7,332 nt of DNA from Kiritimatiellia bacterium (GCA_017385345.1 JAFNRY010000147.1:1-7332); one strand, 5' to 3'; positions 1-6,169 are shown, numbered from the stretch's first letter. Notes: generated from the letters alone by a model not told the origin. A program made the numbers and translations.

Positions 1-26
1 GGGAGAAAGACCGAAGAATCTTTCGG
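1..26 (-). terminator. weak hairpin after yejE, possible terminator
   Basis: Reading the minus strand, CCGAA and TTCGG (plus-strand 22-26 and 11-15) can form a 5-bp stem with a 6-nt loop, followed by the pyrimidine-rich TCTTTCTCCC. It lies about 80 nt after the yejE stop and could end the gatB-trmJ-yejB-yejE transcript. The stem is short and the tail is not a clean U-tract. As an alternative, a minus-strand frame starting at ATG 57-55 (MQVSGAINVF...) stays open to the window edge through the same bases and could be the first codons of another gene. It has no visible ribosome binding site and does not resemble the start of a YejF-type ATPase. I cannot decide between the two. Confidence 0.2.
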
Positions 27-103
27 AGAAAACATTTATGGCACCGGAGACTTGCATTGTCCGGCGCCGGGCGGCGCGTGCCGCTGCCGGCGTCCGCTTG
101 CGG

Positions 104-1258
104 CTATTCGAGTTTCGACTTCTGGCGCGGATCGAACGCGTCGCGCAGACCTTCGCCCACGAGCACCGTGAGCAGCAGCACGACGAAAAGCGCCAGGGCG
201 GGGAAGAGAATCAGCCACCACGCCGACGGGTTGCCCTGCGCCTGGTGCAGAAGCTCGCCGCAGCTCGGCGTCATGGGCGGCAACCCGAATCCGAGGAAGT
301 CGAGCGCGGCGAGCGAGCTGATCGCGCCCATGAGAAGAAACGGGAAAAGCGTGATCAGCGGCGTGAGCGCGTTCGGAAGTATGTGCCCGAAAATGATGCG
401 CGCAACGCCGAACCCCTGGCAGACCGCCGCTTCGACGAACGTCCTCGACCTGAGGCGCAGGAATTCCGCCCGCATGTAGTAGGAAACCGAAATCCAGTTG
501 AAGACGGCGTAGCAGACGAGCAGTATCGTGAAGCTGCGCCCGACGGTCGAACCGATGAATATCATGACATAGAGGAACGGAATCGCGCTCCAGATTTCGG
601 TCAGCCGCTGGCACGCCATGTCGGTCTTGCCGCCGAAATACCCCTCGGTCGCGCCTATTACAAGCCCGATGAACATTCCGGAGAAAGCGAGGAGGAGGCC
701 GAAGTTGAGCGCTATGCGCATGCCGTGGACGACGAGCGAATAGACGTCGCGCCCGCCGGAATCGATACCGAAAGGATGCTCCCTGCACGGCGGGAACGGG
801 AAGGATATCTCCGGCGGAGGGAGTTCCTTTTCCGAGACCGCGGGCGGCTCGAAAGGATCGAGGAAAAAGCGCGTCCAGCCGTTTCTCTTCGTCGTGCGGA
901 TCTTGTATTTCGCGCCGAGAACGCCCGCCAGCCGTCTCTCGAAGGATTCCGCGCCGCCGGCCCCGCCGGCCGCCCCGTTGACGGAAGCGAGAACCTCCGC
1001 AGGCCCCTCGAATCCGTACACCGATCCGTCGTCGCCGAGATTGAAACGCGCCGTCTTCACGTCGTACGTCTTCTCCACCACGCTCTTGCGGTATTTCTCG
1101 AGGCTCTCGGCCTTTACCGTTTCGCCGGGCGGCACCGGGCAGACGAAGTCCGCCGCCTGGCAGAACAAGAAGATGGCGCACAGGGCGATCAGCGAATACC
1201 ACGCGCGTTTTATGCGTTTGAACGCGCGGAAGCGTTTTACCGTCAATGGCGAGAACAT
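104..1258 (-). CDS. yejE: YejE-like peptide ABC transporter permease (OppC/DppC family)
   Basis: This is an inner-membrane permease subunit of an oligopeptide/microcin-C-type ABC importer, 384 aa. Seen: the N-terminus FSPLTVKRFRAFKRIKRAW, which matches the YejE style; a first membrane helix at about 21-37; a long extracytoplasmic loop at about 40-160; the HPFGIDSGGRD motif at 161-171 that is standard in OppC/DppC proteins; several further helices; and an EAA coupling loop at about 276-300 (EAAVCQGFG...HILPNAL) that would contact the ATPase. The loop carries a Gly/Ala-rich stretch near 93-103. The start at 1258 has a GAGG Shine-Dalgarno at 1272-1269, 10 nt upstream, and begins 4 nt after the yejB stop, so the pair should be co-translated and form a heterodimer with YejB. 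No ATPase or substrate-binding protein is visible in the window. Family assignment is sure; substrate (short peptides by homology) is inferred. Confidence 0.92.
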   Translation of the reverse strand: MFSPLTVKRFRAFKRIKRAWYSLIALCAIFLFCQAADFVCPVPPGETVKAESLEKYRKSVVEKTYDVKTARFNLGDDGSVYGFEGPAEVLASVNGAAGGAGGAESFERRLAGVLGAKYKIRTTKRNGWTRFFLDPFEPPAVSEKELPPPEISFPFPPCREHPFGIDSGGRDVYSLVVHGMRIALNFGLLLAFSGMFIGLVIGATEGYFGGKTDMACQRLTEIWSAIPFLYVMIFIGSTVGRSFTILLVCYAVFNWISVSYYMRAEFLRLRSRTFVEAAVCQGFGVARIIFGHILPNALTPLITLFPFLLMGAISSLAALDFLGFGLPPMTPSCGELLHQAQGNPSAWWLILFPALALFVVLLLTVLVGEGLRDAFDPRQKSKLE

Positions 1259-1262
1259 AGCT

Positions 1263-2330
1263 TTATTTCCTCGAGAAGTCGATTCTGGGATCTATGACCA
1301 TGTAGAGAATGTCGGAAATAAGGTTGCCGGCCAGCTGGATGCTCGCCGTCAGCGCGAGGAGCGCGAGGAAGACGGAATAGTCGCGGCCGATGAGCGCATC
1401 CCACGAAAGCCGTCCCATGCCTGGTATCTCGAAAATGGATTCGATGATGATCGAACCCGCGAAGAGCATCCTGAACACGTGGCCGAAACCGGTGGCGATC
1501 GGGATGAGCGAATTGCGGAAGGCGTGGCACCATATCGCGCGCCGGCGCGTGCCGCCCTTGGCGATCACCGTTCTGACGTAGTCCGACGAAATCTGGTCGA
1601 GGAGCGAATTCTTCATGAGCAGCGTCAGCATGGCGAAACTGCCCGCGACGTAGCAGGCCACCGGCATCGCCATGTGCCAGGCGCGGTCCTTGAACCATTC
1701 CCAGAACGTCGGAACCGCGTCGAAATCGCTCGAGATCCCGCCGAGCGGGAAAACGTCCCACAATCCCTCGACCGTGCCGCAGAACGCCATCTTGAACGCC
1801 ATGCCGAGCGCGAAACTCGGAATGGCGTAGGCGACGAACACGACGAGACTGGAAGCAGCGTCGAACGCCTGCCTGTGCCGCAGCGCCTTCGCTATGCCGA
1901 GAGGTATGCAGATGAGATACGAAAGCAGGAACGCCGTCAGGCCGAACCAGATGGATACGGGAATCCTCCCTTTGATAAGCTCCCACGCCGTCTTGTTGGG
2001 ATAGTCGTACGAAGGCAGCTTCATGCCCATGCGATTGACGACGAGCCAGTTCCAGTACTGCTCGTATATGGGCTTGTCGAAGCCGTATTGTTTTTCCAGC
2101 TCCTTCCTGTACTGCTCGTTGACACCGGCGACGCCGCCGGCGCCCACCTGGGCCGCCGCGCCCTGCGTGGTCTCAGCCCCGCCTTCGCCTATGCCGCGCA
2201 TTTTCATGAGCTTGATCTCCACCGGCCCGCCCGGCAGAAAGCGCGTCAGGCTGAAACATACGATGGTTATTCCTATGAACGTCGGAATCACAAGCAGCAG
2301 TCGCCGCGCTATGTAGGCCAGTCTGTCCAT
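1263..2330 (-). CDS. yejB: YejB-like peptide ABC transporter permease (OppB/DppB family)
   Basis: This is the partner permease of an oligopeptide-type ABC importer in the cytoplasmic membrane, 355 aa. Seen: an N-terminal helix (RRLLLVIPTFIGITIVCFSL, about 9-28) followed by RFLPGGPVE, the OppB/YejB signature; a Gly/Ala/Gln-rich insert at about 46-71 before QYGFDKPIYEQY, typical of YejB rather than short OppB proteins; an EAA-type cytoplasmic loop at about 251-280 (YVRTVIAKGG...FRNSLIPIA); the ESIFEIPGMGRL motif at 297-308; and the C-terminal VIDPRIDF characteristic of Yej permeases. The start at 2330 has GGGAG at 2344-2340, 9 nt upstream. It begins 4 nt after trmJ and ends 4 nt before yejE. 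YejB with YejE would make the translocation pore. That it imports peptides is inferred from the family. Confidence 0.93.
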   Translation of the reverse strand: MDRLAYIARRLLLVIPTFIGITIVCFSLTRFLPGGPVEIKLMKMRGIGEGGAETTQGAAAQVGAGGVAGVNEQYRKELEKQYGFDKPIYEQYWNWLVVNRMGMKLPSYDYPNKTAWELIKGRIPVSIWFGLTAFLLSYLICIPLGIAKALRHRQAFDAASSLVVFVAYAIPSFALGMAFKMAFCGTVEGLWDVFPLGGISSDFDAVPTFWEWFKDRAWHMAMPVACYVAGSFAMLTLLMKNSLLDQISSDYVRTVIAKGGTRRRAIWCHAFRNSLIPIATGFGHVFRMLFAGSIIIESIFEIPGMGRLSWDALIGRDYSVFLALLALTASIQLAGNLISDILYMVIDPRIDFSRK

Positions 2331-2334
2331 TTCT

Positions 2335-3090
2335 TCAATCTCCCGGCTTGGATGCGGTTTCGGCTCCGCGGACCGCGCGCCAGCTCGCCTGGCGGGCGAC
2401 CCCGAGCATGAGGGCGGCGTCGTCTTTCGTGAACACTCCGCGCGAGAAAATCCTCTGGAAGCCCTGCATGAAGTGGTCGGCCTGGCACGGCTCCATGAAA
2501 CCGATATCGCACAGCATCTTCGACCAGTTCTTCGCCAGCTGCGCCTTCTGCGCCTGGGGCGCAGGAGGCGCCTTTTCGCGCGGCATCTCGTAGTCTCCGC
2601 CGGCTGTGAAGAGTTCGTAGCAGGAAATCAGAACGGCCTGCGAAAGATTCAGCGAGGTGTAGCCGCCATCGACGGGGATGCGCAGAAGATGGGTACACAT
2701 CGCGATTTCTTCATTGAGCAGCCCCTTGTCCTCCCGTCCGAAGACAATCGCAACCGGACCTCTGGACGCGAGGGAGAGGATTTCGCTCGCGCATTCGCGC
2801 GGCGCCCTGGCGCGCTGCCGGTACAGCCCCCCGCGGGCCGTGGTGCCGACTACCGCCACGCAGTCCGCCACAGCCTCCTCGAGCGTAGCGAACTCCTCGC
2901 GCGCCGCCATTATGTCCGTCGCGTGCACCGCCATGCGCTCGCCTTCTTCCCAGGAGTTCTGCAGGTTGGGCGCGGCGAGTCTCAGATGGCGTACGCCCAT
3001 GTTCGCCATGGCGCGGCAGCTCGACCCGACGTTCCCCGTGTAGAGCGTGCCAACGAGCACTATGCGTATGTTGTCCAGCGCCGCGCTCAT
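2335..3090 (-). CDS. trmJ: TrmJ-like SPOUT RNA 2'-O-methyltransferase
   Basis: This cytoplasmic S-adenosylmethionine-dependent methyltransferase belongs to the SpoU/TrmH superfamily. The closest style is TrmJ, which methylates the ribose of residue 32 in tRNA anticodon loops. 251 aa is the usual TrmJ length. Seen: motif 1 at 18-31 (YTGNVGSSCRAMANMG region, with N20 and R26, the likely catalytic Arg), motif 2 at 113-126 (VAIVFGREDKGLLN) and motif 3 at 145-153 (TSLNLSQAV), the last two forming the trefoil-knot cofactor site. A helical C-terminal part (about 185-240) contains QGFQRIFSRGVFTKDD, as in TrmJ dimers. I place the start at 3090 because the family begins just before NIRIVLVG. The frame is open further upstream (an ATG lies at 3466-3468), but those codons overlap the fused gatB frame. 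ATG 3090-3088 overlaps the preceding TGA as ATGA, with a weak GGAG just upstream, indicating translational coupling. The exact nucleotide target is not provable here. Confidence 0.9.
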   Translation of the reverse strand: MSAALDNIRIVLVGTLYTGNVGSSCRAMANMGVRHLRLAAPNLQNSWEEGERMAVHATDIMAAREEFATLEEAVADCVAVVGTTARGGLYRQRARAPRECASEILSLASRGPVAIVFGREDKGLLNEEIAMCTHLLRIPVDGGYTSLNLSQAVLISCYELFTAGGDYEMPREKAPPAPQAQKAQLAKNWSKMLCDIGFMEPCQADHFMQGFQRIFSRGVFTKDDAALMLGVARQASWRAVRGAETASKPGD

Positions 3091-3530
3091 TTCGCTCCGT
3101 CGCCAGCGCCGCGGTTGAATCCGCCGCTCAGGGTCCCGTCGAAGACGAGTATGTAGTCGTCCCCCGTCTCGTTCACTATATATATGGAGCACAGCGTGCC
3201 GTTGGCGTGGAACAGCCACTTTCCGTCGTCCGTCTTGTACATCGTCCCCGTCGGCAGCAGGTTCATGCACTGGTAGGCCCTGATGCTCTTGCCCGTCGGC
3301 AGCGTTACCTCCACCGCGAGCCGCGAAGACATGTCTATCGGCCGGTTGTCTATCGGCGATTTCACCTGCGTCTTGTGGTCCTTCTCGAGCTGGCCGTACA
3401 CGACCGTGGCGCGATTGCCGTCTTCGTCTATGAAACTGCTCTTCTGCACGGCTGTGAACGTGTTGCATCCAGCGCCGGCCAGGACGAGCGCGAAAGCGAG
3501 CGCGAGCGCCGCGAGCTTCCTGGCGACCAT
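3087..3530 (-). CDS. lipoprotein-like 147-aa module, possible internal start in gatB frame
   Basis: From the in-frame ATG at 3530 the sequence looks like a free-standing exported lipoprotein: n-region with R4 and K5, hydrophobic core at about 6-18, and Cys at 22 preceded by Gly-Ala-Gly. This is an imperfect lipobox, since position -3 is Gly rather than Leu. The predicted mature part is about 126 aa, rich in Gly, Asp and Thr, with alternating strand-like segments (for example RLAVEVTLPTGKSIRAYQC and DGKWLFHANGTLCSIYIV) and two further cysteines at 88 and 114 that could pair. It ends in a Gly-rich tail. I recognise no family. The stop overlaps the trmJ start as ATGA. No good Shine-Dalgarno precedes ATG 3530 (upstream bases are CCGCCGGCGCG), which weakens independent initiation. 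The sequence does not decide between a separate lipoprotein and the membrane-anchored tail of GatB. Confidence 0.4.
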   Translation of the reverse strand: MVARKLAALALAFALVLAGAGCNTFTAVQKSSFIDEDGNRATVVYGQLEKDHKTQVKSPIDNRPIDMSSRLAVEVTLPTGKSIRAYQCMNLLPTGTMYKTDDGKWLFHANGTLCSIYIVNETGDDYILVFDGTLSGGFNRGAGDGAK

Positions 3531-4937
3531 CGCGCCGGCGGTCTTCGGATCCGCCTTGCCCCGGGAAAGCTTCATGACCTGCCCGACTATGAATCCGGCC
3601 GCGGCCTTCTTCCCGTTCTTGAAATCGGCCACCGGCCCCGGATTCGCCGCTATCGCCTCGTCAACGAGCTTCTCTATCGCCGAGGCGTCGCTCACCGCGC
3701 CGAGCCCGCGCTCTTCGACAATCTTCTTCGGATCCCCGCCCTTCTCGAACACTTCCGCGAGCAGTTCCTTCAGCGTCGGGCCGTTGATCTTCCCGGAAAC
3801 GGACATCTTGACGAGCGATGCCAGCGCCGAAGGCTCCATCGCGCTCTCCCCTATCGACTTGCCGCTCCCGTTCATCAAGGCCATCACGTCGGACATGAAC
3901 AGATTACACAGCGTCTTGGCGGCCTTCTTGTCCAGGCCTTTGGCCGCGGCCTCGAACCAGTCCGCGTTCTCCTTGTGCTGTGAAAGGACGCTCGCGTCGT
4001 ATTCGGCGAGGCCGTACTGCTCAACCATGCGGGCGCGTCTCGCCTCGGGGAACTCCGGAAGCAGAGCGCGCCATTCTTCGATCTGCGCGTCCGTCAGTTC
4101 TACCGGCGGGATGTCCGGCTCGGCGAAATACCTGTAGTCCTTTGCGTTCTCCTTGGAGCGCATGGAGGCGGTCTCGAGCGCGTCGCCGTCCCATCTGCGG
4201 GTTTCCTGGACTATCGGCTGCCCGGCGGCGGCGAGCGAACGCTGGCGCCGCGCCTCGTACTCGAGCGCGGCGTGGATGCCGCTGAACGAGTTCATGTTCT
4301 TTATCTCAACCTTCGTCCCGAGCTTTTCGGCGCCGCGCGGACGTATCGAGATGTTCACGTCGGAGCGCATGTTGCCTTCTTCGAGATTGCAGTCGCTGAC
4401 CCCGGCGTAGATCAGCATCTCCTTGAGCGCCGTCAAATATGCGATCGCCTCGTCGGCATCCGCCATGTCTGGTTCGGAGACGATCTCCATGAGCGGAGTT
4501 CCGCCTCTGTTGAAATCGACCCCGGAAGTCGTGGAATAGTGGTTTATTTTGGCTGCGTCCTCTTCGAGATGTATGTGGTTTATGCGGATCGTCTTGATCG
4601 TACCGTCGGCCTTGCGTATGGCGACGCCGCCGCCGATGCACAGAGGAGCCGCGTCTTCGGAAATCTGGTAGTTCTTCGCCATGTCGGGATAGAAATAGTT
4701 CTTCCGGTCGAACGTGGCGCGTTTCGAGATCTTGCAGCCCAGCATCAATCCGCTCATCACCGTAAGCTTGACCGCTTCGCGGTTGGGGACCGGCAGCGCG
4801 CCGGGGTAGCCCAGGCACACGGGGCAGACGTTCTCGTTCGGCTCGCACCCCGTCTGCAGCAGACAGCCGCAGAACATCTTCGTTTTCGTCTTGAGCTGTA
4901 CGTGGGTCTCCAGCCCGATCGTATTTTCGAATTCCAT
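3087..4937 (-). CDS. gatB: GatB fused in frame to a lipoprotein-like domain
   Basis: Residues 1 to about 478 are the B subunit of the GatCAB amidotransferase, which converts Glu-tRNA(Gln) and/or Asp-tRNA(Asn) to the amides. Seen: IGLETHVQLKTKTKMFCGC at 7-25; putative zinc cysteines C23, C25, C38 and C41; KNYFYPDMAKNYQISE; HLEEDAAKINHY; GVDFNRGGTPLMEIVSEPDM; NMRSDVNISIRP; KVEIKNMNSF; and a YqeY-like tail ending GFIVGQVMKLSRGKADP. Normal GatB proteins are about 475-480 aa and stop here. This frame instead continues, with no stop, to 616 aa: a charged and hydrophobic stretch (MVARKLAALALAFALVLAG, starting at residue 470), a Cys at 491, then about 125 residues of unknown type. I set the start at 4937, where GatB homologues begin; the open frame extends upstream to 5054 but lacks conserved sequence. 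There is no clear Shine-Dalgarno. gatA and gatC are not in the window. The GatB part is certain; whether the product is one polypeptide is not. Confidence 0.93.
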   Translation of the reverse strand: MEFENTIGLETHVQLKTKTKMFCGCLLQTGCEPNENVCPVCLGYPGALPVPNREAVKLTVMSGLMLGCKISKRATFDRKNYFYPDMAKNYQISEDAAPLCIGGGVAIRKADGTIKTIRINHIHLEEDAAKINHYSTTSGVDFNRGGTPLMEIVSEPDMADADEAIAYLTALKEMLIYAGVSDCNLEEGNMRSDVNISIRPRGAEKLGTKVEIKNMNSFSGIHAALEYEARRQRSLAAAGQPIVQETRRWDGDALETASMRSKENAKDYRYFAEPDIPPVELTDAQIEEWRALLPEFPEARRARMVEQYGLAEYDASVLSQHKENADWFEAAAKGLDKKAAKTLCNLFMSDVMALMNGSGKSIGESAMEPSALASLVKMSVSGKINGPTLKELLAEVFEKGGDPKKIVEERGLGAVSDASAIEKLVDEAIAANPGPVADFKNGKKAAAGFIVGQVMKLSRGKADPKTAGAMVARKLAALALAFALVLAGAGCNTFTAVQKSSFIDEDGNRATVVYGQLEKDHKTQVKSPIDNRPIDMSSRLAVEVTLPTGKSIRAYQCMNLLPTGTMYKTDDGKWLFHANGTLCSIYIVNETGDDYILVFDGTLSGGFNRGAGDGAK

Positions 4938-4940
4938 ATC

Positions 4941-4976
4941 TTTGCATATTCTACCATAACGGAGGCTTGCGCAAAG
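4941..4976 (-). promoter_or_regulatory. extended -10 promoter for the gatB operon
   Basis: Reading the minus strand, TGGTAGAAT (4956-4948) is an extended -10 element: TG, one base, then TAGAAT, which matches TATAAT at 5 of 6. CTTTGC (4976-4971) sits 17 bp upstream as a poor -35, as expected when the -10 is extended. Transcription would begin near 4941, only about 4 nt before the gatB ATG at 4937. The upstream bases GCAAAGAT contain no clear Shine-Dalgarno. The arrangement therefore predicts a near-leaderless gatB mRNA. It is the only good promoter I find for the gatB-trmJ-yejB-yejE unit. Confidence 0.5.
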
Positions 4977-5063
4977 AGAATGGCGAAGCGACTGGCTTCG
5001 GCGCGGCCCTGTCCGCCGTAAAATCGCAATATCTTGTGACACGGTTTCAAGCAAGGAGAAAAC

Positions 5064-5171
5064 ATGTCGGAAGCGGAATGGGAATCCAGCCCGTTGCAGA
5101 AGGCTCCAATCCGCGCTTTGGCAGAGCCGATAATTTCACATTCCGCAAAAAGTCATTTTTGCAAGTTATAG
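5064..5171 (+). CDS. possible 35-aa microprotein, divergent from gatB
   Basis: A plus-strand ORF begins ATG TCG GAA at 5064, preceded by AAGGAG with a 5-nt spacer (AAAAC), which is a near-ideal ribosome binding site, and ends TAG at 5169-5171. The product starts MSEAEWESSPLQ and ends SHFCKL. It has no membrane segment, signal peptide or recognisable motif. A possible -10 (TAAAAT, 5019-5024) lies upstream without a convincing -35. It is the only plus-strand reading frame in the window with a convincing initiation signal. Its length is within what chance can give in a 689-bp gap, so the initiation site is the only real evidence. An overlapping minus-strand 71-codon frame (5047-5262) lacks such a signal. 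Confidence 0.2.
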   Translation: MSEAEWESSPLQKAPIRALAEPIISHSAKSHFCKL

Positions 5172-5238
5172 AAGATCGTGCCGGCCGCTCGCCGTTTGAC
5201 GCGGGAAGCCCCGGCAAAATCTTCGTGATCTTCCGGGA

Positions 5239-5278
5239 AAATGATCCTGAACGTTTGACCAAACGTTCAGGATCATTT
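5239..5278. repeat. perfect 18-bp inverted repeat with 4-nt loop
   Basis: The left arm AAATGATCCTGAACGTTT (5239-5256) and the right arm AAACGTTCAGGATCATTT (5261-5278) are exact reverse complements around GACC. As RNA either strand would form a very stable 18-bp hairpin. No run of T follows on either strand, so it is not a standard intrinsic terminator. It lies about 300 nt upstream of gatB and about 350 nt beyond the end of the HATPase gene. It may be a dispersed palindromic element, a binding site or an RNA-level stop of another kind. Confidence 0.85.
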
Positions 5279-5322
5279 GACCAAACGTTCTCGAACGTTT
5301 AACCAAATCATCGTGAACGTTT
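5249..5322. repeat. 22-bp-period tandem array of AACGTT palindromes
   Basis: Units start at 5249, 5271, 5293 and 5315, exactly 22 bp apart. The first three share the form GA-C-TTT-ACCAAA. Units 1 and 2 carry an identical 15-mer, TTTGACCAAACGTTC, at 5254-5268 and 5276-5290. Unit 4 keeps only its first 8 bases, GAACGTTT. Unit 1 is itself a palindrome (GAACGTTT, GACC, AAACGTTC). The self-complementary hexamer AACGTT occurs five times, at 5250, 5262, 5284, 5294 and 5316, with alternating spacings of 12, 22, 10 and 22 bp. Twenty-two bp is close to two helical turns, so copies would face the same side of DNA, as in a cooperative operator. Repeat structure is directly visible; function is not. Confidence 0.8.
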
Positions 5323-5339
5323 TCGGCTGTTGTTTGGAA

Positions 5340-5626
5340 CAACATTTCACCAAGACACATTCTCACGCATGAAACATCATAAAAATCAGAAAAACCGGCA
5401 TAAAAACGCGCGGTATCAAAATTGGGCTTTATATCTGAACCGTTTTACGAGAAAAAGCGTTCCGCAAACACGCTTCGGCGATTGCATTGCAATGGCGACC
5501 GCGGCATCACGCCAAACGGCGCAAGACGCTCTCGATTTTCCGTAAATCGATAATTGCACATTTTGAATTGCGTCCAAAAAACTAAAAACAGCAATTATAG
5601 ACGATTTGCCCGGCGGCGGCCGATGG
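5340..5626. other. AT-rich intergenic stretch without a gene
   Basis: Between the repeat array and the end of the HATPase gene I find no convincing coding sequence. Open frames of 71 codons (plus, 5330-5545) and 93 codons (minus, 5416-5697) have odd composition and no ribosome binding site. The second overlaps the real HATPase gene. Small inverted repeats are visible: a 10-bp palindrome CATTGCAATG at 5485-5494; a 7-bp stem (TCGATTT/AAATCGA, 5-nt loop) at 5532-5550; and an 8-bp pair ATAATTGC/GCAATTAT at 5550-5557 and 5591-5598. Two A-runs at 5576-5589 give U-runs on the minus strand but lack a proper stem in front. No tRNA or riboswitch shape was recognised. Confidence 0.5.
5450..5475 (-). terminator. 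candidate intrinsic terminator of the pglE-HATPase operon
   Basis: On the minus strand AAGCGT (5475-5470) and ACGCTT (5460-5455) form a 6-bp stem around a 9-nt loop. The last stem bases run into TTTTTCTC, giving a short U-rich tail. It lies about 150 nt after the HATPase stop and points the right way to end that transcript. The stem is modest and the loop large, so it may be weak. No better terminator was found closer to the stop. Confidence 0.3.
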
Positions 5627-6169
5627 TCAGCGGTGCAGTTCGCCTTCTTGCGAAACGAGAAACTCTTTCGCCATCGAAAGTCCGTCCGCCGTATCAAGTC
5701 CGCCGACGGCTTCCGCCAGCTCGCTTCTCGACACCGAGTACGATCCGGCGGAAGTCTCGTGGGAAAAGGAAAGATCGAAATCGCCGGGATAATTGAAAAG
5801 GGCCAAGACCGCAGTCGCCAAATTCCCCATCGGCGGCAGGTCGATATGGCCGGCGGAGAACCAGTATTCGAGAAGCGTTCCCTCTCCTTTTTTCGAAACC
5901 AGCTTTACATCCCCCCCGGTGGATTCGCATATCTGCTTCAGTATCGGCAATCCAAGCCCGACTTTTCTCCGGTCGTGCTTGCCTGGTTCGGTAAAGAACG
6001 GATTGAAGGCCTTTGCCAGAACCGCCTCGTCCATCCCCTTCCCGTCGTCTTCTATGCGGACCGAGATGCGGCCGCCGGTCTCCGAGACGGAGACCGAAAC
6101 GTGTCTGGCGCCCGCTTCTATGGAGTTCTGGGCCGTGTCGGCTATCACATCCGCGAGAGTTGCGTGCAT
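5627..6169 (-). CDS. GHKL-type ATP-binding protein, hydrogenase-associated family
   Basis: This is a 180-aa stand-alone HATPase_c (histidine-kinase-like ATPase) protein, presumably cytoplasmic. Seen: N-box at 7-20 (DVIADTAQNSIEAG, N15 for Mg-ATP), G1 box at 41-46 (DDGKGM), F-box FNPFF at 55-59, G2 box at 70-74 (VGLGL), then a C-terminal part at 107-124 with GHIDLPPMGNLATAVLAL. That last motif resembles the short ATP-binding proteins commonly encoded beside [FeFe]-hydrogenase and NuoE/NuoF-like genes in anaerobes. Their precise role is not established; a regulatory kinase or anti-sigma-like function is only guessed. There is no His phosphoacceptor domain and no membrane segment. The start at 6169 is fixed by GAGGAG at 6180-6175 with a 5-nt spacer, and the family N-terminus begins there; an open frame upstream to 6316 is shadow. 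It overlaps the aminotransferase gene by 25 nt, with its ribosome binding site inside that gene, implying translational coupling. No hydrogenase gene is visible nearby. Confidence 0.85.
   Translation of the reverse strand: MHATLADVIADTAQNSIEAGARHVSVSVSETGGRISVRIEDDGKGMDEAVLAKAFNPFFTEPGKHDRRKVGLGLPILKQICESTGGDVKLVSKKGEGTLLEYWFSAGHIDLPPMGNLATAVLALFNYPGDFDLSFSHETSAGSYSVSRSELAEAVGGLDTADGLSMAKEFLVSQEGELHR

Noticed and set aside
950..980. GCCGGCC-rich short repeat
   Set aside because: It encodes the Gly/Ala-rich part of the YejE extracytoplasmic loop and needs no other explanation.
38..2411. Long plus-strand open frames (419 and 505 codons) opposite the permease genes
   Set aside because: They are antisense shadows in GC-rich DNA: Arg/Glu-rich, no family resemblance, no ribosome binding site, and they lie opposite two clear transporter genes.
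3091..3468. A 126-codon N-terminal extension of trmJ
   Set aside because: The frame is open but overlaps the fused gatB frame, its translation is Arg/His-rich and unlike TrmJ, and the family start fits ATG 3090 with an ATGA overlap.
4938..5054. Upstream start for gatB at 5054 (39 extra residues)
   Set aside because: GatB homologues begin at MEFENTIGLE; the extra residues are not conserved in style and the likely promoter lies within this stretch.
5047..5262. 71-codon minus-strand ORF in the gap
   Set aside because: It has no Shine-Dalgarno and atypical composition, and it starts inside the palindromic array.
5239..5322. Repeat array as a CRISPR
   Set aside because: The 22-bp units adjoin with no spacers, only about four imperfect copies exist, and no cas genes are present.
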